The notes beneath the pieces were generated by a model. It ran no database searches. It had not been told where the DNA came from and was given only the letters and a program-made list of their open reading frames with translations. Both the position numbers and the translations under genes were made by a program. 64,000 nt of DNA from Pseudomonas sp. LD120 (GTDB taxonomy: Bacteria > Pseudomonadota > Gammaproteobacteria > Pseudomonadales > Pseudomonadaceae), in NCBI RefSeq assembly GCF_009861525.1, contig NZ_WVHL01000005.1, positions 310,001-374,000 on the forward strand, in the 5' to 3' direction. Shown here piece by piece: positions 8,802 through 17,330 of this stretch; positions within the stretch are counted from its first letter, which is position 1; each line of letters starts with the position of its first letter.

Positions 8802-9731
8802 ATGCTTTTTTCCCGCAAGCCACTTTTTTCAACATCCAAGCGTCACCTGCTGTTGGTTGCCGCCGGGTTCAGCACCGTATTGACCGGTTGCGCGACCTCA
8901 CCGGTGTCCAAGGTTGCCTCGACCACCAAGGTCGAGTACTACCCGAGCTGTTACGAGCCGGTACAGCACCTGCGCGCCACTGATTCGGACATGACCAGGT
9001 CGGTGGTCACCGGTGCTGCCCTGGGCGCCGCCGGTGGTGCGTTGCTCGGCGCCCTGACCGGCGACTCCGACAAGCGCGGCCGCAATGCCGCCATCGGTGC
9101 TGCGGGCGGTGCCCTGGCCGGTGGCGCCGCCGGTTATTACACCGAGCGCCAGAAGCAAATCGCCGACGACAACCTGCGCATTGCGTCCTACGCCACCGAC
9201 GTCAACAAAAGCGTGGCTGACATCGATCGCAGCACCGCTTATGCCCGTGCTTCGCAGACCTGCTACCAGCGCGCGTTCGACAGCCTGATCAGCGCCCGCA
9301 AGGCCAACAGCATCAACGACGTGGAAGGGCGCAAGCGCTTGGCGGAAATCGTCAGTGGCTTGAAAGAGTCCAATGACCTGATCGCCGCCGTGAACGGTCG
9401 CGCCAGCGAAGACCTGAGCAAGTACAGCCAAGCCTACGAGCAGGACCTGCAGCAAGTGGGCGTGCAGCGTACCGACGTGGTGAAAGTCGCCACCGCCGAC
9501 ACCACCCCGGTGACCACCGGCAAGGGCAAGAAGAAGGTCAGGGCGGCGAAGAAGCCTGCACTGCCCGCAGTGCCCAAGGAAGCCGTAGCCACCGAGAAGT
9601 CGATGCAAAAAGCCAAGGCCAAGCAAGCTGAGAGCACTCAGGTGGCCAGCAGTGGTCAGACTCAGGTCAACAGCATGTGCAAGAACCCCGACCTGGGTGA
9701 CTGGGCTCCGGTGCCTTGCCCTAACGTCTGA
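8802..9731 (+). CDS. tagQ: TagQ, outer-membrane lipoprotein of T6SS signalling
   Basis: A 309-residue lipoprotein. The signal sequence ends in the lipobox LTGC (Cys about residue 29) and residue +2 is Ala, which fits outer-membrane sorting. Residues about 65-105 form a glycine-zipper segment with repeated GAAGGALLG / GAAGGALAG motifs; the rest is helical and ends in a Lys/Ala-rich region. TagQ anchors TagR at the outer membrane in P. aeruginosa. A frame open from 8715 overlaps the tagR stop (ATGA) but would put 29 extra residues in front of the signal peptide, so ATG 8802 is preferred although its ribosome-binding site is weak. It is the last gene of the T6SS operon. Confidence 0.87.
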   Translation: MLFSRKPLFSTSKRHLLLVAAGFSTVLTGCATSPVSKVASTTKVEYYPSCYEPVQHLRATDSDMTRSVVTGAALGAAGGALLGALTGDSDKRGRNAAIGAAGGALAGGAAGYYTERQKQIADDNLRIASYATDVNKSVADIDRSTAYARASQTCYQRAFDSLISARKANSINDVEGRKRLAEIVSGLKESNDLIAAVNGRASEDLSKYSQAYEQDLQQVGVQRTDVVKVATADTTPVTTGKGKKKVRAAKKPALPAVPKEAVATEKSMQKAKAKQAESTQVASSGQTQVNSMCKNPDLGDWAPVPCPNV

Positions 9732-9771
9732 GTCAGTCATTGTCTGACAAGATGTCGCGATAAGCGTTGAA

Positions 9772-9811
9772 CGCCAGTCGATCTTCGAGTAATCGAGCAG
9801 ATCGACTGGCG
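9772..9811. repeat. 12-bp inverted repeat downstream of the T6SS operon
   Basis: Arms CGCCAGTCGATC (9772-9783) and GATCGACTGGCG (9800-9811) pair perfectly around a 16-base loop, which itself contains TCGA-GTAA-TCGA. It lies 40 bases after tagQ and about 60 before the next gene. There is no U-tract, so a factor-independent terminator is not certain; an mRNA 3'-end stabiliser or an operator is equally possible. Confidence 0.6.
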
Positions 9812-9871
9812 CTCTTCGAGTTACGGGTTAAACTGCGCCGGCCATCCAATAATTCCACTGAGGCGCGGTGC

Positions 9872-10255
9872 ATGAAATTTCGTTTTCTTCTTTGGGTGCT
9901 TGGCCTGTTGATGGGCAAAGCCAGCCGCAATAATCCTGCTTTTCAGCAACAGTTGGGCGATAAGGAGCTGGTGTTTCAGCTGCAGACGCTCGATGGCAAG
10001 GTTGCTCGTCATTTCTTCGTCAAAGACCAGCGTGTCACCAGCCGTTCGGGTTTCTATCCCGAGCCGGCGTTCGCCATTGCCTTCAAGGATGCCGCTTATG
10101 GCTTTGCCACGATGCAGGCGAAGAACAAGCAGTTGGCATTCATGACCGGTATTCAGGACAAATCGATCCAGATCAAGGGCAACCCGGCGTTGGTGATCTG
10201 GTTCCAGGGCCTGACCAAGTATCTGAAACCGAAGAAGGCCAAGCCCAAGGCTTGA
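9872..10255 (+). CDS. Small SCP2-like conserved protein
   Basis: A 127-residue protein with an N-terminal hydrophobic stretch (FRFLLWVLGLLMG) that may act as a membrane anchor. The body resembles SCP2 sterol-transfer-like small proteins of gammaproteobacteria (pattern FQLQTLDGK, PEPAFAIAFKD, KGNPALVIWFQGLTKYL). No enzymatic motif is visible and the function is unknown. The start at 9872 has GAGG eight bases upstream; a longer frame from 9767 lacks such a site. It ends in a lysine-rich tail just before a REP pair. Confidence 0.75.
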   Translation: MKFRFLLWVLGLLMGKASRNNPAFQQQLGDKELVFQLQTLDGKVARHFFVKDQRVTSRSGFYPEPAFAIAFKDAAYGFATMQAKNKQLAFMTGIQDKSIQIKGNPALVIWFQGLTKYLKPKKAKPKA

Positions 10256-10264
10256 GGGTGGGAG

Positions 10265-10319
10265 TTCGCCGGCAAGCCGATTCCTGCAAGCGCCCTGTAG
10301 GAGCCGGCTTGCCGGCGAA
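10265..10319. repeat. REP pair (Pseudomonas type)
   Basis: Two inverted REP units, TTCGCCGGCAAGCCGATTC (from 10265) and GTAGGAGCCGGCTTGCCGG (from 10297), face each other in the short space between two convergent genes. This is the common GCCGGCAAGCCGGCTCCTAC family of fluorescent pseudomonads. Confidence 0.85.
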
Positions 10320-10324
10320 TGGGG

Positions 10325-11725
10325 TCAGGCCTGGCTGAACTGCGAAGCCAGTTCCCGCAGCAGCACTTCCGCTTCCAGCACTTTGCTCACCACGTCTTCG
10401 GCTTTGTCGCGGCTCAGGTCCAGTCGCTCGAACAGGGCGTCGGGGATTTCTTCGTGGGGGCCGGAGCCGATGCCACGGCTGCGCAGCAGGCGCACCGCCA
10501 GGCACACCAGATTCGGGTACTCGGCGTAGGCCGCGTCGTAGCTTGGGTCGTGCTGGAAGCGCAGCGCCGTGGACAGTTCGTCCGGCATGTCCCAGTAACG
10601 CATCAGCCACGCGCCGATCTGTTCGCGGCTGATGCCCAGCAGGTGTTGTTCGATATAGCTGTGGCACAGGTGCGGGTTGACCTCCAGGTGCCGGCAGATC
10701 AGCGAGAAGTGTGGCGGGAACACGTGGGCCAGCAGCAGGTAGCCGAAGCTGTGCAGCAGACCGGCGAGGTAGGTCAGGCCAGCTTCCGGACGCTGGGCCC
10801 GAGGCATGGCACGGGTCAGGCCTTCGATCACCGCCGCGGTGTAGATCGATTGATGCCAGTACGGCGTGGCGTGCTGCGGCTGGTCCTTGGGCAGGCTCAG
10901 GGTCTTGCCCAGAGCCAGTCCCAGCGCCAGATTGATCACCAGATCGAAGCCCAGCACGCGGACGATGGCATCCTCTACCGAGCGGATCTTGCCTGGCGAT
11001 GCGTAGTACGGCGAGGCCGCCCAACTGACCACTTGCGCGGCCAGGGCCGGGTCGGTTTCCACCACACCGGTGATGTCGTCAATGGTGGCGTTGGGGTCGA
11101 CCCGCAGCTTGATGATCTTCTGCGCGGTTTCCGCCAGTGGTGGGATCTCGATGGTGGCTTCCAGGCGCTGCTGAATGCGTCGCGCGGTGAAGGCCTGCAT
11201 CGCCTGGGAGATTTCCTCACGGTCGTCGTCGGGGCGATCGAGGTTGGGGCGGATGCTGCTCAAGGGCTCGCCGAAGTGACCGGCGCTGGCTTTGTTGAGC
11301 ATGCTCTTGAAGTCTTCGCGGGCGATTTCCAGCAGCACCCCGGGCTCGCCGGAGTGGATCAGCAAGCTCGGTTCGAGCAACAGGCTTTCTTCATACAGGC
11401 AGGGCGAACTGGTCAACGCCGGCAGGCCGGGCAGCAAGCTCAAGCTGTGTTTGCCGAGCATGCGCTCCAGGCGTTCGGTGGAGACGGCCGTCAGGCGTCG
11501 GCCGGTGAGTTCGGCGAGGCGGTTGAGGTCGAGCAACTGGCTCTGCGGGAACAGCACCATCAGTGCGCCGACGGCGTCGTCCAGCAACACCGCCTGGACC
11601 TTGCGCGCCGCCGACAAGCCTGCCTGATCGGCGACTTCGGTGTAGCTGATGGCCAACTTGCCGAGCAGCAACCGGATGACAGACGGAGCGTGTGGGGTTG
11701 CAGCGGCGAGGGCAACTTCGGTCAT
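10325..11725 (-). CDS. YbaK-like deacylase domain plus HDOD domain protein
   Basis: A 466-residue two-domain protein. Residues about 1-155 resemble the YbaK/ProX aminoacyl-tRNA deacylase fold (ARKVQAVLLDDAVGALMVLFP). Residues about 195-400 form an HDOD domain (IPPLAETAQKIIKLRVDPNA, ETDPALAAQVVSWAASPYY), a HD-related signalling output domain that usually lacks the catalytic HD pair. It is probably a cytoplasmic regulator. The same gene precedes recG-oxyR in P. aeruginosa. It lies downstream of recG on the same strand, but an 80-base gap with its own dyad suggests separate transcription. The substrate, if any, is unknown. Confidence 0.8.
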   Translation of the reverse strand: MTEVALAAATPHAPSVIRLLLGKLAISYTEVADQAGLSAARKVQAVLLDDAVGALMVLFPQSQLLDLNRLAELTGRRLTAVSTERLERMLGKHSLSLLPGLPALTSSPCLYEESLLLEPSLLIHSGEPGVLLEIAREDFKSMLNKASAGHFGEPLSSIRPNLDRPDDDREEISQAMQAFTARRIQQRLEATIEIPPLAETAQKIIKLRVDPNATIDDITGVVETDPALAAQVVSWAASPYYASPGKIRSVEDAIVRVLGFDLVINLALGLALGKTLSLPKDQPQHATPYWHQSIYTAAVIEGLTRAMPRAQRPEAGLTYLAGLLHSFGYLLLAHVFPPHFSLICRHLEVNPHLCHSYIEQHLLGISREQIGAWLMRYWDMPDELSTALRFQHDPSYDAAYAEYPNLVCLAVRLLRSRGIGSGPHEEIPDALFERLDLSRDKAEDVVSKVLEAEVLLRELASQFSQA

Positions 11726-11805
11726 GGCCAGGTGTCCATTTTTTCTACAATTTGTCGAGTATAACCAGCTTGGTTATGGCGATGGTTCATTAACTGAGTA
11801 CGGGT

Positions 11806-13881
11806 TCACACTTGGCCGTATTGCTGGCCGTGACGCAGCCAGCGCTCCAGCAAGGGGCTCACGTGGTCCGGCCAGCGCTCCAGCAGGGCCTGGGCAGCAT
11901 CCCGTACCGCCGGCAGCAGATCGGCGTCACGCATCAGGTCGGCGACCTTGAATTGCAACAGGCCGGTCTGGCGGGTGCCGAGCATTTCTCCGGGGCCACG
12001 CAGCTCCAGGTCTTTCTCGGCAATGACGAAACCGTCGTTGGTCTCGCGCATGATGCCCAGTCGCTGACGACCGATCTGTGAAAGCGGCGGATGGTAGAGC
12101 AATACGCAGTGGCTGGCGGCGCTGCCGCGCCCGACCCGCCCGCGCAGTTGGTGCAGTTGAGCCAGGCCCAGGCGCTCCGGGTTCTCGATGATCATCAAGC
12201 TGGCATTGGGCACGTCGACCCCGACTTCAATCACCGTGGTGGCCACCAGCAGTTGCAGGTGGCCGGCCTTGAACTCGGCCATGACCGCGGCTTTCTCTGC
12301 CGGTTTCATGCGGCCGTGGATCAGCCCCACCCGCAGTTCACCCAGGGCGCTGGAGAGGTCTTCGAAGGTGGTTTCGGCGGCCTGGCAGGTCAGTTCTTCG
12401 GACTCCTCGATCAGGGTGCAGACCCAGTAGGCCTGGCGCCCCTCGGCACAGGCGGCGCGTACCCGTTCGATCACCTCGACGCGACGGCTGTCGGTGACCA
12501 GCACGGTGTTCACCGGGGTCCGGCCAGGCGGCAGTTCGTCGAGGATCGAGGTGTCCAGGTCGGCGTAGGCGCTCATGGCCAGGGTGCGTGGAATCGGCGT
12601 AGCGGTCATGATCAGTTGGTGCGGGCAAAGGCGTCCGCCCACGCCTTTCTGGCGCAGGGCCAGGCGTTGTTGCACGCCGAAGCGGTGTTGTTCGTCGATG
12701 ATCACCAGGGCCAGGTTCTTGAAGCGTACTTCGTCCTGGAACAACGCATGGGTGCCCACCACCATCGGTGCTCCGGCGGCGATCTGTTCCAGGGCCGCGG
12801 CGCGGTTCTTGCCCTTGAGCTTGCCCGCCAGCCAGGCGACTTCCAGGCCCAGCGGTTCAAGCCAGCGCTTGAAGGTGACGAAGTGCTGCTCGGCGAGAAT
12901 TTCTGTGGGCGCCATCAATGCCACTTGGTAACCGGCTTCCAGCGCTTGCAGGGCGGCGAGGGCGGCGACCACGGTCTTGCCGGCGCCAACGTCGCCCTGG
13001 ATCAGGCGCAGCATGGGTTCGGGCTGGCTCAGGTCGTAGGCGATTTCGTTGCCGACGCGTTGCTGCGCGCCGGTGGGCGCGAAGCCGAGGTTTTTCAGGT
13101 ACTTGGCCGGTAGCTTCTTGGCCAGTGGCAGCACCGGGGCGCGCTGGGAGCGTAGGCTGTCGCGCAGGCGTTGCTGGGACAACTGGTGGGTCAGCAGTTC
13201 CTCGAACGCCAGGCGATGCTGGGCCCAGTGGTGACCCAGGGCCAGTTCGTCGACATCAGCATCCGCGGGTGGGTGGTGCAGGTAGCGGATCGCATCGTCC
13301 AGGGGCGCCAGTTGATAGTCCCGGGCCAACTCGTCCGGCAGCCAGTCGGGCAGGCTGCGGGGGCCGAGCAGGGCCAGGCTCTGCTGGCACAACAGGCGCA
13401 GGCGCTGCTGGGTCAGGCCTTCGGTGAGGGGGTAGATCGGGGTCAGGGTCTGGTCCACCGGCGGTGGTTCGTCGCCACTGATGGCGCGGTATTCCGGGTG
13501 GTAGATTTCCAGGCCCGAGGCCCCGGGCCGGGCTTCGCCGTAGCAGCGCACGCGGGTGCCGCGTTTCAGGCCGTCTTTTTGCGCATTGCTGAAATGGTAG
13601 AAACGCAGGCTCAGGCCGCCCGTGCCGTCTTGCAGGCGTACCAGCAGGCTGCGGCGCTTGCCCATGACCACGTCGGCGCCGCTGACGGTGCCTTCGATCA
13701 CCGCGTCCTGGCCCGGGCGCAGGGCACCGATCGGCACCACACGGGTGCGATCCTGATAACGCAGGGGCAGGTGAAACAGTACGTCCTGGAGGTTCTCCAG
13801 GCCGACCTTGGCCAGCTTCTCGGCCATGGCGTCGCCGACGCCCTTGAGTGCCGTGACCGACACTTTCGACAACTCAGTCAT
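11806..13881 (-). CDS. recG: ATP-dependent DNA helicase RecG
   Basis: A 691-residue RecG, full length. It has an N-terminal wedge/OB domain, then a superfamily 2 helicase core with Walker A GDVGAGKTVVAAL, DEQH box (IIDEQHRFG) and TATPIPRTLAM, and the C-terminal RGRVGRG motif. RecG remodels stalled forks and branch-migrates recombination intermediates. The start ATG lies nine bases after the oxyR stop, so both genes form an operon, as in other pseudomonads. Expression with OxyR links recombination repair to peroxide stress. Confidence 0.97.
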   Translation of the reverse strand: MTELSKVSVTALKGVGDAMAEKLAKVGLENLQDVLFHLPLRYQDRTRVVPIGALRPGQDAVIEGTVSGADVVMGKRRSLLVRLQDGTGGLSLRFYHFSNAQKDGLKRGTRVRCYGEARPGASGLEIYHPEYRAISGDEPPPVDQTLTPIYPLTEGLTQQRLRLLCQQSLALLGPRSLPDWLPDELARDYQLAPLDDAIRYLHHPPADADVDELALGHHWAQHRLAFEELLTHQLSQQRLRDSLRSQRAPVLPLAKKLPAKYLKNLGFAPTGAQQRVGNEIAYDLSQPEPMLRLIQGDVGAGKTVVAALAALQALEAGYQVALMAPTEILAEQHFVTFKRWLEPLGLEVAWLAGKLKGKNRAAALEQIAAGAPMVVGTHALFQDEVRFKNLALVIIDEQHRFGVQQRLALRQKGVGGRLCPHQLIMTATPIPRTLAMSAYADLDTSILDELPPGRTPVNTVLVTDSRRVEVIERVRAACAEGRQAYWVCTLIEESEELTCQAAETTFEDLSSALGELRVGLIHGRMKPAEKAAVMAEFKAGHLQLLVATTVIEVGVDVPNASLMIIENPERLGLAQLHQLRGRVGRGSAASHCVLLYHPPLSQIGRQRLGIMRETNDGFVIAEKDLELRGPGEMLGTRQTGLLQFKVADLMRDADLLPAVRDAAQALLERWPDHVSPLLERWLRHGQQYGQV

Positions 13882-13890
13882 GACGATCGC

Positions 13891-14811
13891 TTAACTGGCG
13901 GCGGGCGGCTTGGCCACCGAACACAGGCGGATCGAGTCGGCGAGGATCTCGATGGCCTTGGGCCGCGGAAAACTCGCACGCCAGGCGATGGCGACGGTGC
14001 GAAACGGCACCGGCGGGGTCAATGGGCGGACTTCGATCACGCCGGGGGCGTAGTGATGGCTGTCTACCGCCGACAGCGGCAGGATCGAGATGCCCAGGCC
14101 GGAAGCGACCATGTGGCGGATGGTTTCCAGGGAGCTGGATTCCACGGTGGTGTGCTTGGCGCCGTCATTGCCCTTGGTCAGGGTCGGGCAGGCTTCCAGT
14201 ACCTGGTCGCGGAAGCAGTGGCCTTCGCCCAGCAGCAACAGGCTCTTGTCGTTGAGCAGGCTGGCGTCGATGGTTTCTTTCTTGGTCCAGGAATGGTCGC
14301 TGGGCATCAGCACGTAGAAGGGTTCGTCGTACAGCGGCAGGGTGAGCACGTCGGCTTCATTGAACGGCAGGGCGATGATGATCGCGTCCAGCTCGCCGTT
14401 GCGCAGTTTGTCGCGCAGTACGTGAGTGAAGTTTTCTTCTATATATAGCGGCATCTGCGGGGCCACCCGGTGCAGCTGCGGAATCAGGTGTGGAAACAGG
14501 TACGGACCAACGGTGTAGATGGCGCCGACCTTGAGTGGTGCGGTCAGCTGGTTCTTGCCGGCCTGGGCCAGTTCGCGGATGCCTTGGGCCTGTTCCAGGA
14601 CCTTCTGCGCCTGGGCGACGATGGTTTCACCCACCGGGGTCAGGCGTACTGCGCTCTTGCTGCGCTCGAAAATCAGCACACCGAGTTCGTCTTCAAGCTT
14701 CTTCACGCCAACCGAAAGGGTGGGCTGGCTGACATGGCAACGCTCGGCGGCATGGCCGAAGTGCTGCTCTTGGGCGAGGGTAACGATGTAGCGTAATTCT
14801 GTGAGAGTCAT
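13891..14811 (-). CDS. oxyR: Peroxide-sensing LysR regulator OxyR
   Basis: A 306-residue LysR regulator. The N-terminal helix-turn-helix is MTLTELRYIVTLAQEQHFGH onward. The redox site is GEGHCFRDQVLEAC, with two cysteines nine residues apart, as C199 and C208 in E. coli OxyR; oxidation by hydrogen peroxide forms a disulfide that activates catalase and alkyl-hydroperoxide reductase genes. The frame is open further to 14895, but ATG 14811 gives the family N-terminus and normal length. It heads an oxyR-recG operon. The 107 bases upstream of the start hold the promoter. Confidence 0.96.
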   Translation of the reverse strand: MTLTELRYIVTLAQEQHFGHAAERCHVSQPTLSVGVKKLEDELGVLIFERSKSAVRLTPVGETIVAQAQKVLEQAQGIRELAQAGKNQLTAPLKVGAIYTVGPYLFPHLIPQLHRVAPQMPLYIEENFTHVLRDKLRNGELDAIIIALPFNEADVLTLPLYDEPFYVLMPSDHSWTKKETIDASLLNDKSLLLLGEGHCFRDQVLEACPTLTKGNDGAKHTTVESSSLETIRHMVASGLGISILPLSAVDSHHYAPGVIEVRPLTPPVPFRTVAIAWRASFPRPKAIEILADSIRLCSVAKPPAAS

Positions 14812-14918
14812 AGCAGGCGTCCATGAGGTTGCGGCCAAGCATAACGGCTGCAATCGATAGACGCACGTTATCAGACCGAAGGTGGAGCACGACACCGGGC
14901 GATGCTTGTCTGTGGCTG

Positions 14919-14951
14919 CAAAAACGCCAGGGGCACCTTGCCGGTGCCCCT
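14919..14951 (-). terminator. Intrinsic terminator after tonB
   Basis: Nine-base stem AGGGGCACC / GGTGCCCCT (14929-14951) with a five-base loop. On the - strand it is followed by GGCG and five T. It sits eight bases beyond the tonB stop and closes the exbB-exbD-tonB operon. Confidence 0.8.
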
Positions 14952-14958
14952 GCGTCAG

Positions 14959-15711
14959 TCAGCGTCGGCCGCGGCTTCTGTCGATCTGGTAGTTGAAGGG
15001 AGCGGTGATTTCCACTGTGCCATTGGTGAGCATGTCGGCCGGTGGCTTGGGCAGTTGTCGCGCGCGTCGGATCATGTCCAGGGTGGCCCGGTCCAGATCG
15101 GCATTGCCCGAGCGGTTGATCAGTTCGTAGGACAGCACCTTGCCTTCGGCATCCACGATGAAGCGTAGCGAGTTGGTGCCTTCCTTGCCTCGACGCTGGG
15201 CTTCACTCGGATAGCGCTTGTACTTGGCCAGGTGCGCCTGCACGAGTCCTTGCCAGTTGGCCTTGGCCGCAGCCTGGGCCGGTGACGGGCCTGCGGTTGC
15301 CGGCGCCGGTTGCGTGGATGGCGTCGGTGTTGCCGGGGCGTCGCTGGGTTTTTCCTCGGAAGGTTTTTCCTTGGGTGGCTCAGGCTTGACCACGGGCTTT
15401 GGTGGTTGTGGCTTGGGCTTCTGCTTGGCCGGCTTGGGCACCGAAATAGTCGGCTTCGGCGCTTCGGCCAGTTTTGGCAGCGGCAGTTCTTCCACTGGCG
15501 CCGGCGGTTGCGGCGGCGCCACCACTTTCGGTGGTGCCGGTGGCGGCGGCACAGGGGCAGGCGCCAGTTCCACCACCATGGCTTGGGGAGGAATGGGCAT
15601 CGGCTGTGGTCTGGACCAGTTGAGGGCGAGCAGGATCGCCACCGCATGGACACCCAGCACCACGGCCAGGCTACCGCTGTAACGCGTCAGTCTTTGGCGC
15701 GTCGTGATCAT
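14959..15711 (-). CDS. tonB: TonB energy-transducing protein
   Basis: A 250-residue TonB. It has an N-terminal membrane anchor (about residues 15-33), a long Pro/Lys-rich spacer with PPPAPPK and KPKPQPPKPV repeats, and a C-terminal TonB domain (about 160-250) with YPSEAQRRGKEG and the SGNADLDRATLD block. It transmits proton-motive force from ExbB-ExbD to outer-membrane siderophore and vitamin receptors. The start overlaps the exbD stop by four bases. Third gene of exbB-exbD-tonB. Confidence 0.95.
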   Translation of the reverse strand: MITTRQRLTRYSGSLAVVLGVHAVAILLALNWSRPQPMPIPPQAMVVELAPAPVPPPPAPPKVVAPPQPPAPVEELPLPKLAEAPKPTISVPKPAKQKPKPQPPKPVVKPEPPKEKPSEEKPSDAPATPTPSTQPAPATAGPSPAQAAAKANWQGLVQAHLAKYKRYPSEAQRRGKEGTNSLRFIVDAEGKVLSYELINRSGNADLDRATLDMIRRARQLPKPPADMLTNGTVEITAPFNYQIDRSRGRR

Positions 15712-16136
15712 TTCTTGGCTGCCGTCTCAAGTCCGACCAGGCCGACTTTCAGGTAGCCAGCGGCCCGCAGGGTGTCCATCACACTCATCAGGTCGCCGTA
15801 GTCCACGCCTTTATCAGCCTGGAAGAAAATCGTCGTGTCTTTCTTGCCTTGGGTCCGGGCGTCGAGGATGGCGCCGAGGGTTTCGGCCTTGACTTCATCT
15901 TCACCGAGAAACAGCCGCTGATCAGCCTTGACGCTGAGGAACACAGGCTTTTCTGGGCGCGGTGCCGGCTTGGCGCTGGAGGCGGGCAGGTCGACCTTGA
16001 TGTCCACGGTGGCCAGAGGCGCGGCCACCATGAAGATGATCAATAGCACCAGCATCACGTCGATAAACGGCGTGACGTTGATTTCGTGGTTTTCGGCCAG
16101 GTCGTCGCCTGCGCCTTCTTTCAAATGCAAGCCCAT
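15708..16136 (-). CDS. exbD: ExbD, TonB complex proton-channel subunit
   Basis: A 142-residue ExbD with a short cytoplasmic N-terminus, one membrane helix (INVTPFIDVMLVLLIIFMVA) containing the essential Asp (FID), and a periplasmic domain. It pairs with ExbB to use the proton gradient and energise TonB. Six bases follow the exbB stop, and the 3' end overlaps tonB by four. Confidence 0.95.
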   Translation of the reverse strand: MGLHLKEGAGDDLAENHEINVTPFIDVMLVLLIIFMVAAPLATVDIKVDLPASSAKPAPRPEKPVFLSVKADQRLFLGEDEVKAETLGAILDARTQGKKDTTIFFQADKGVDYGDLMSVMDTLRAAGYLKVGLVGLETAAKK

Positions 16137-16142
16137 GGCTGA

Positions 16143-17141
16143 TTACCCCACTTTCACCATGTGCGGTTGTGCGGAGCGCTCGGCCGGCTGATGATCCAGG
16201 TCGCGGCTGACCAGCAGCAGGACCTCTGCCGAAGCATCGGCCACCTGGGCGCGGTAGCCGGTGATGGAGCGGGCGAAGACGTTGTAGATCACCACTGCGG
16301 GGATCGCTGCAACCAGGCCCAGCGCGGTGGCCAGCAGGGCTTCGGCGATGCCCGGGGCTACCACGGCGAGGTTGGTGGTCTGGGTTTTGGCGATGCCGAT
16401 GAAGCTGTTCATGATGCCCCATACGGTACCGAACAGGCCGACGAAAGGAGCGGTGGAGCCGATAGTGGCCAGTACCCCGGTGCCGCTGCTCATGTTGCGA
16501 CCGCAGGCCGCGACCAGGCGTTCGAGGCGGAAGCTGACGCGTTCCTTGATGCCTTCTTTCTCACGGCTGTTGGCCGACAGGCGCATTTCTTCCAGAGCGT
16601 CGTGAACCAGCAGGTGGGCAAGGGTGCCCTCTTTGGCGGCGCTGGCACTGGCTTCCTTGAGGGTGGTGGCCTTCTTCAGTGCGGCAATCTCACTGCGCAG
16701 GCGACGCTTGGCGCCCAGCAGTTCGAAGCCTTTGGCGATCCAGATAGTCCAGGTGATGATCGAGGCGATGGCCAGACCGATCATCACCAGTTTTACGATG
16801 ATGTCGGCGTTTTGGTACATGCCCCAAGGCGACAGGTCGTGGGCCATGCCCAGAGAGTTGTCGGCTTCAAGGACTTCGGGAGTGTCCAGAGCTGCTGCCG
16901 ATGATTCTTCAGCCTGAGCAGGATCGCCGGCCTCTGGGGTTGCCACGGGGGAGGCTGGGTCGGTTGCCGCCTGCTCGGGTGCCGGGGCGCTAGCCGCGGG
17001 CGCGGTGGTGGCTGGTTGTTGGTCGGCAAAGGCCAGGGTCGGTGCCAGCAGCAGGCTGCACAGCAGCGCTGCAACCGCGCTCATGGCGCGCAGCGGGCTC
17101 GGGCGTTTGGTTGGCGAGGCGGAGAGTTGAATGCTTGTCAT
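16143..17141 (-). CDS. exbB: ExbB, TonB complex motor subunit with long N-terminus
   Basis: A 332-residue ExbB/MotA-TolQ family protein, longer than the 244 residues of E. coli because of an N-terminal signal-like segment (SAVAALLCSLLLAPTLAFA, about 20-38) and an Ala/Pro/Glu-rich stretch to about residue 95. This extended form is usual in pseudomonads. Three membrane helices follow; the last region has GSTAPFVGLFGTVWGIM and the IAEALLATALGLVAAIPAV block. The frame is open to 17708, but ATG 17141 starts the recognisable protein. First gene of exbB-exbD-tonB. The 189-base AT-rich gap to the divergent gene holds the promoter; I see no convincing Fur box in it. Confidence 0.93.
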   Translation of the reverse strand: MTSIQLSASPTKRPSPLRAMSAVAALLCSLLLAPTLAFADQQPATTAPAASAPAPEQAATDPASPVATPEAGDPAQAEESSAAALDTPEVLEADNSLGMAHDLSPWGMYQNADIIVKLVMIGLAIASIITWTIWIAKGFELLGAKRRLRSEIAALKKATTLKEASASAAKEGTLAHLLVHDALEEMRLSANSREKEGIKERVSFRLERLVAACGRNMSSGTGVLATIGSTAPFVGLFGTVWGIMNSFIGIAKTQTTNLAVVAPGIAEALLATALGLVAAIPAVVIYNVFARSITGYRAQVADASAEVLLLVSRDLDHQPAERSAQPHMVKVG

Positions 17142-17330
17142 GCTGGCCGGACCTGAGAGGAGGAAAAGGTGAAATGTCCTTCTAGGCCTCGTGGGGCCGA
17201 GAACAAATGGGCGGTTATTATTGCAATTAATTCTTGTTAACAAAAGTAATACAGTAACTATTTTTCGTTGATTGCTAGCCGTTCGTCCAATGTCGAGGCT
17301 AGTCTTGGCCTTTCTGAAAGGAGTTTTCTG

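Noticed and set aside
11761..11777. Dyad ATAACCAGCTTGGTTAT between recG and the HDOD gene
   Set aside because: A short near-palindrome in a promoter gap. No T-tract or known operator matches, so it was not listed as a feature.
17200..17275. Fur box before exbB-exbD-tonB
   Set aside because: The region is AT-rich, but the best 15-mer I can align matches the consensus at only about 8 of 14 positions. Iron control is likely from biology but is not visible here.
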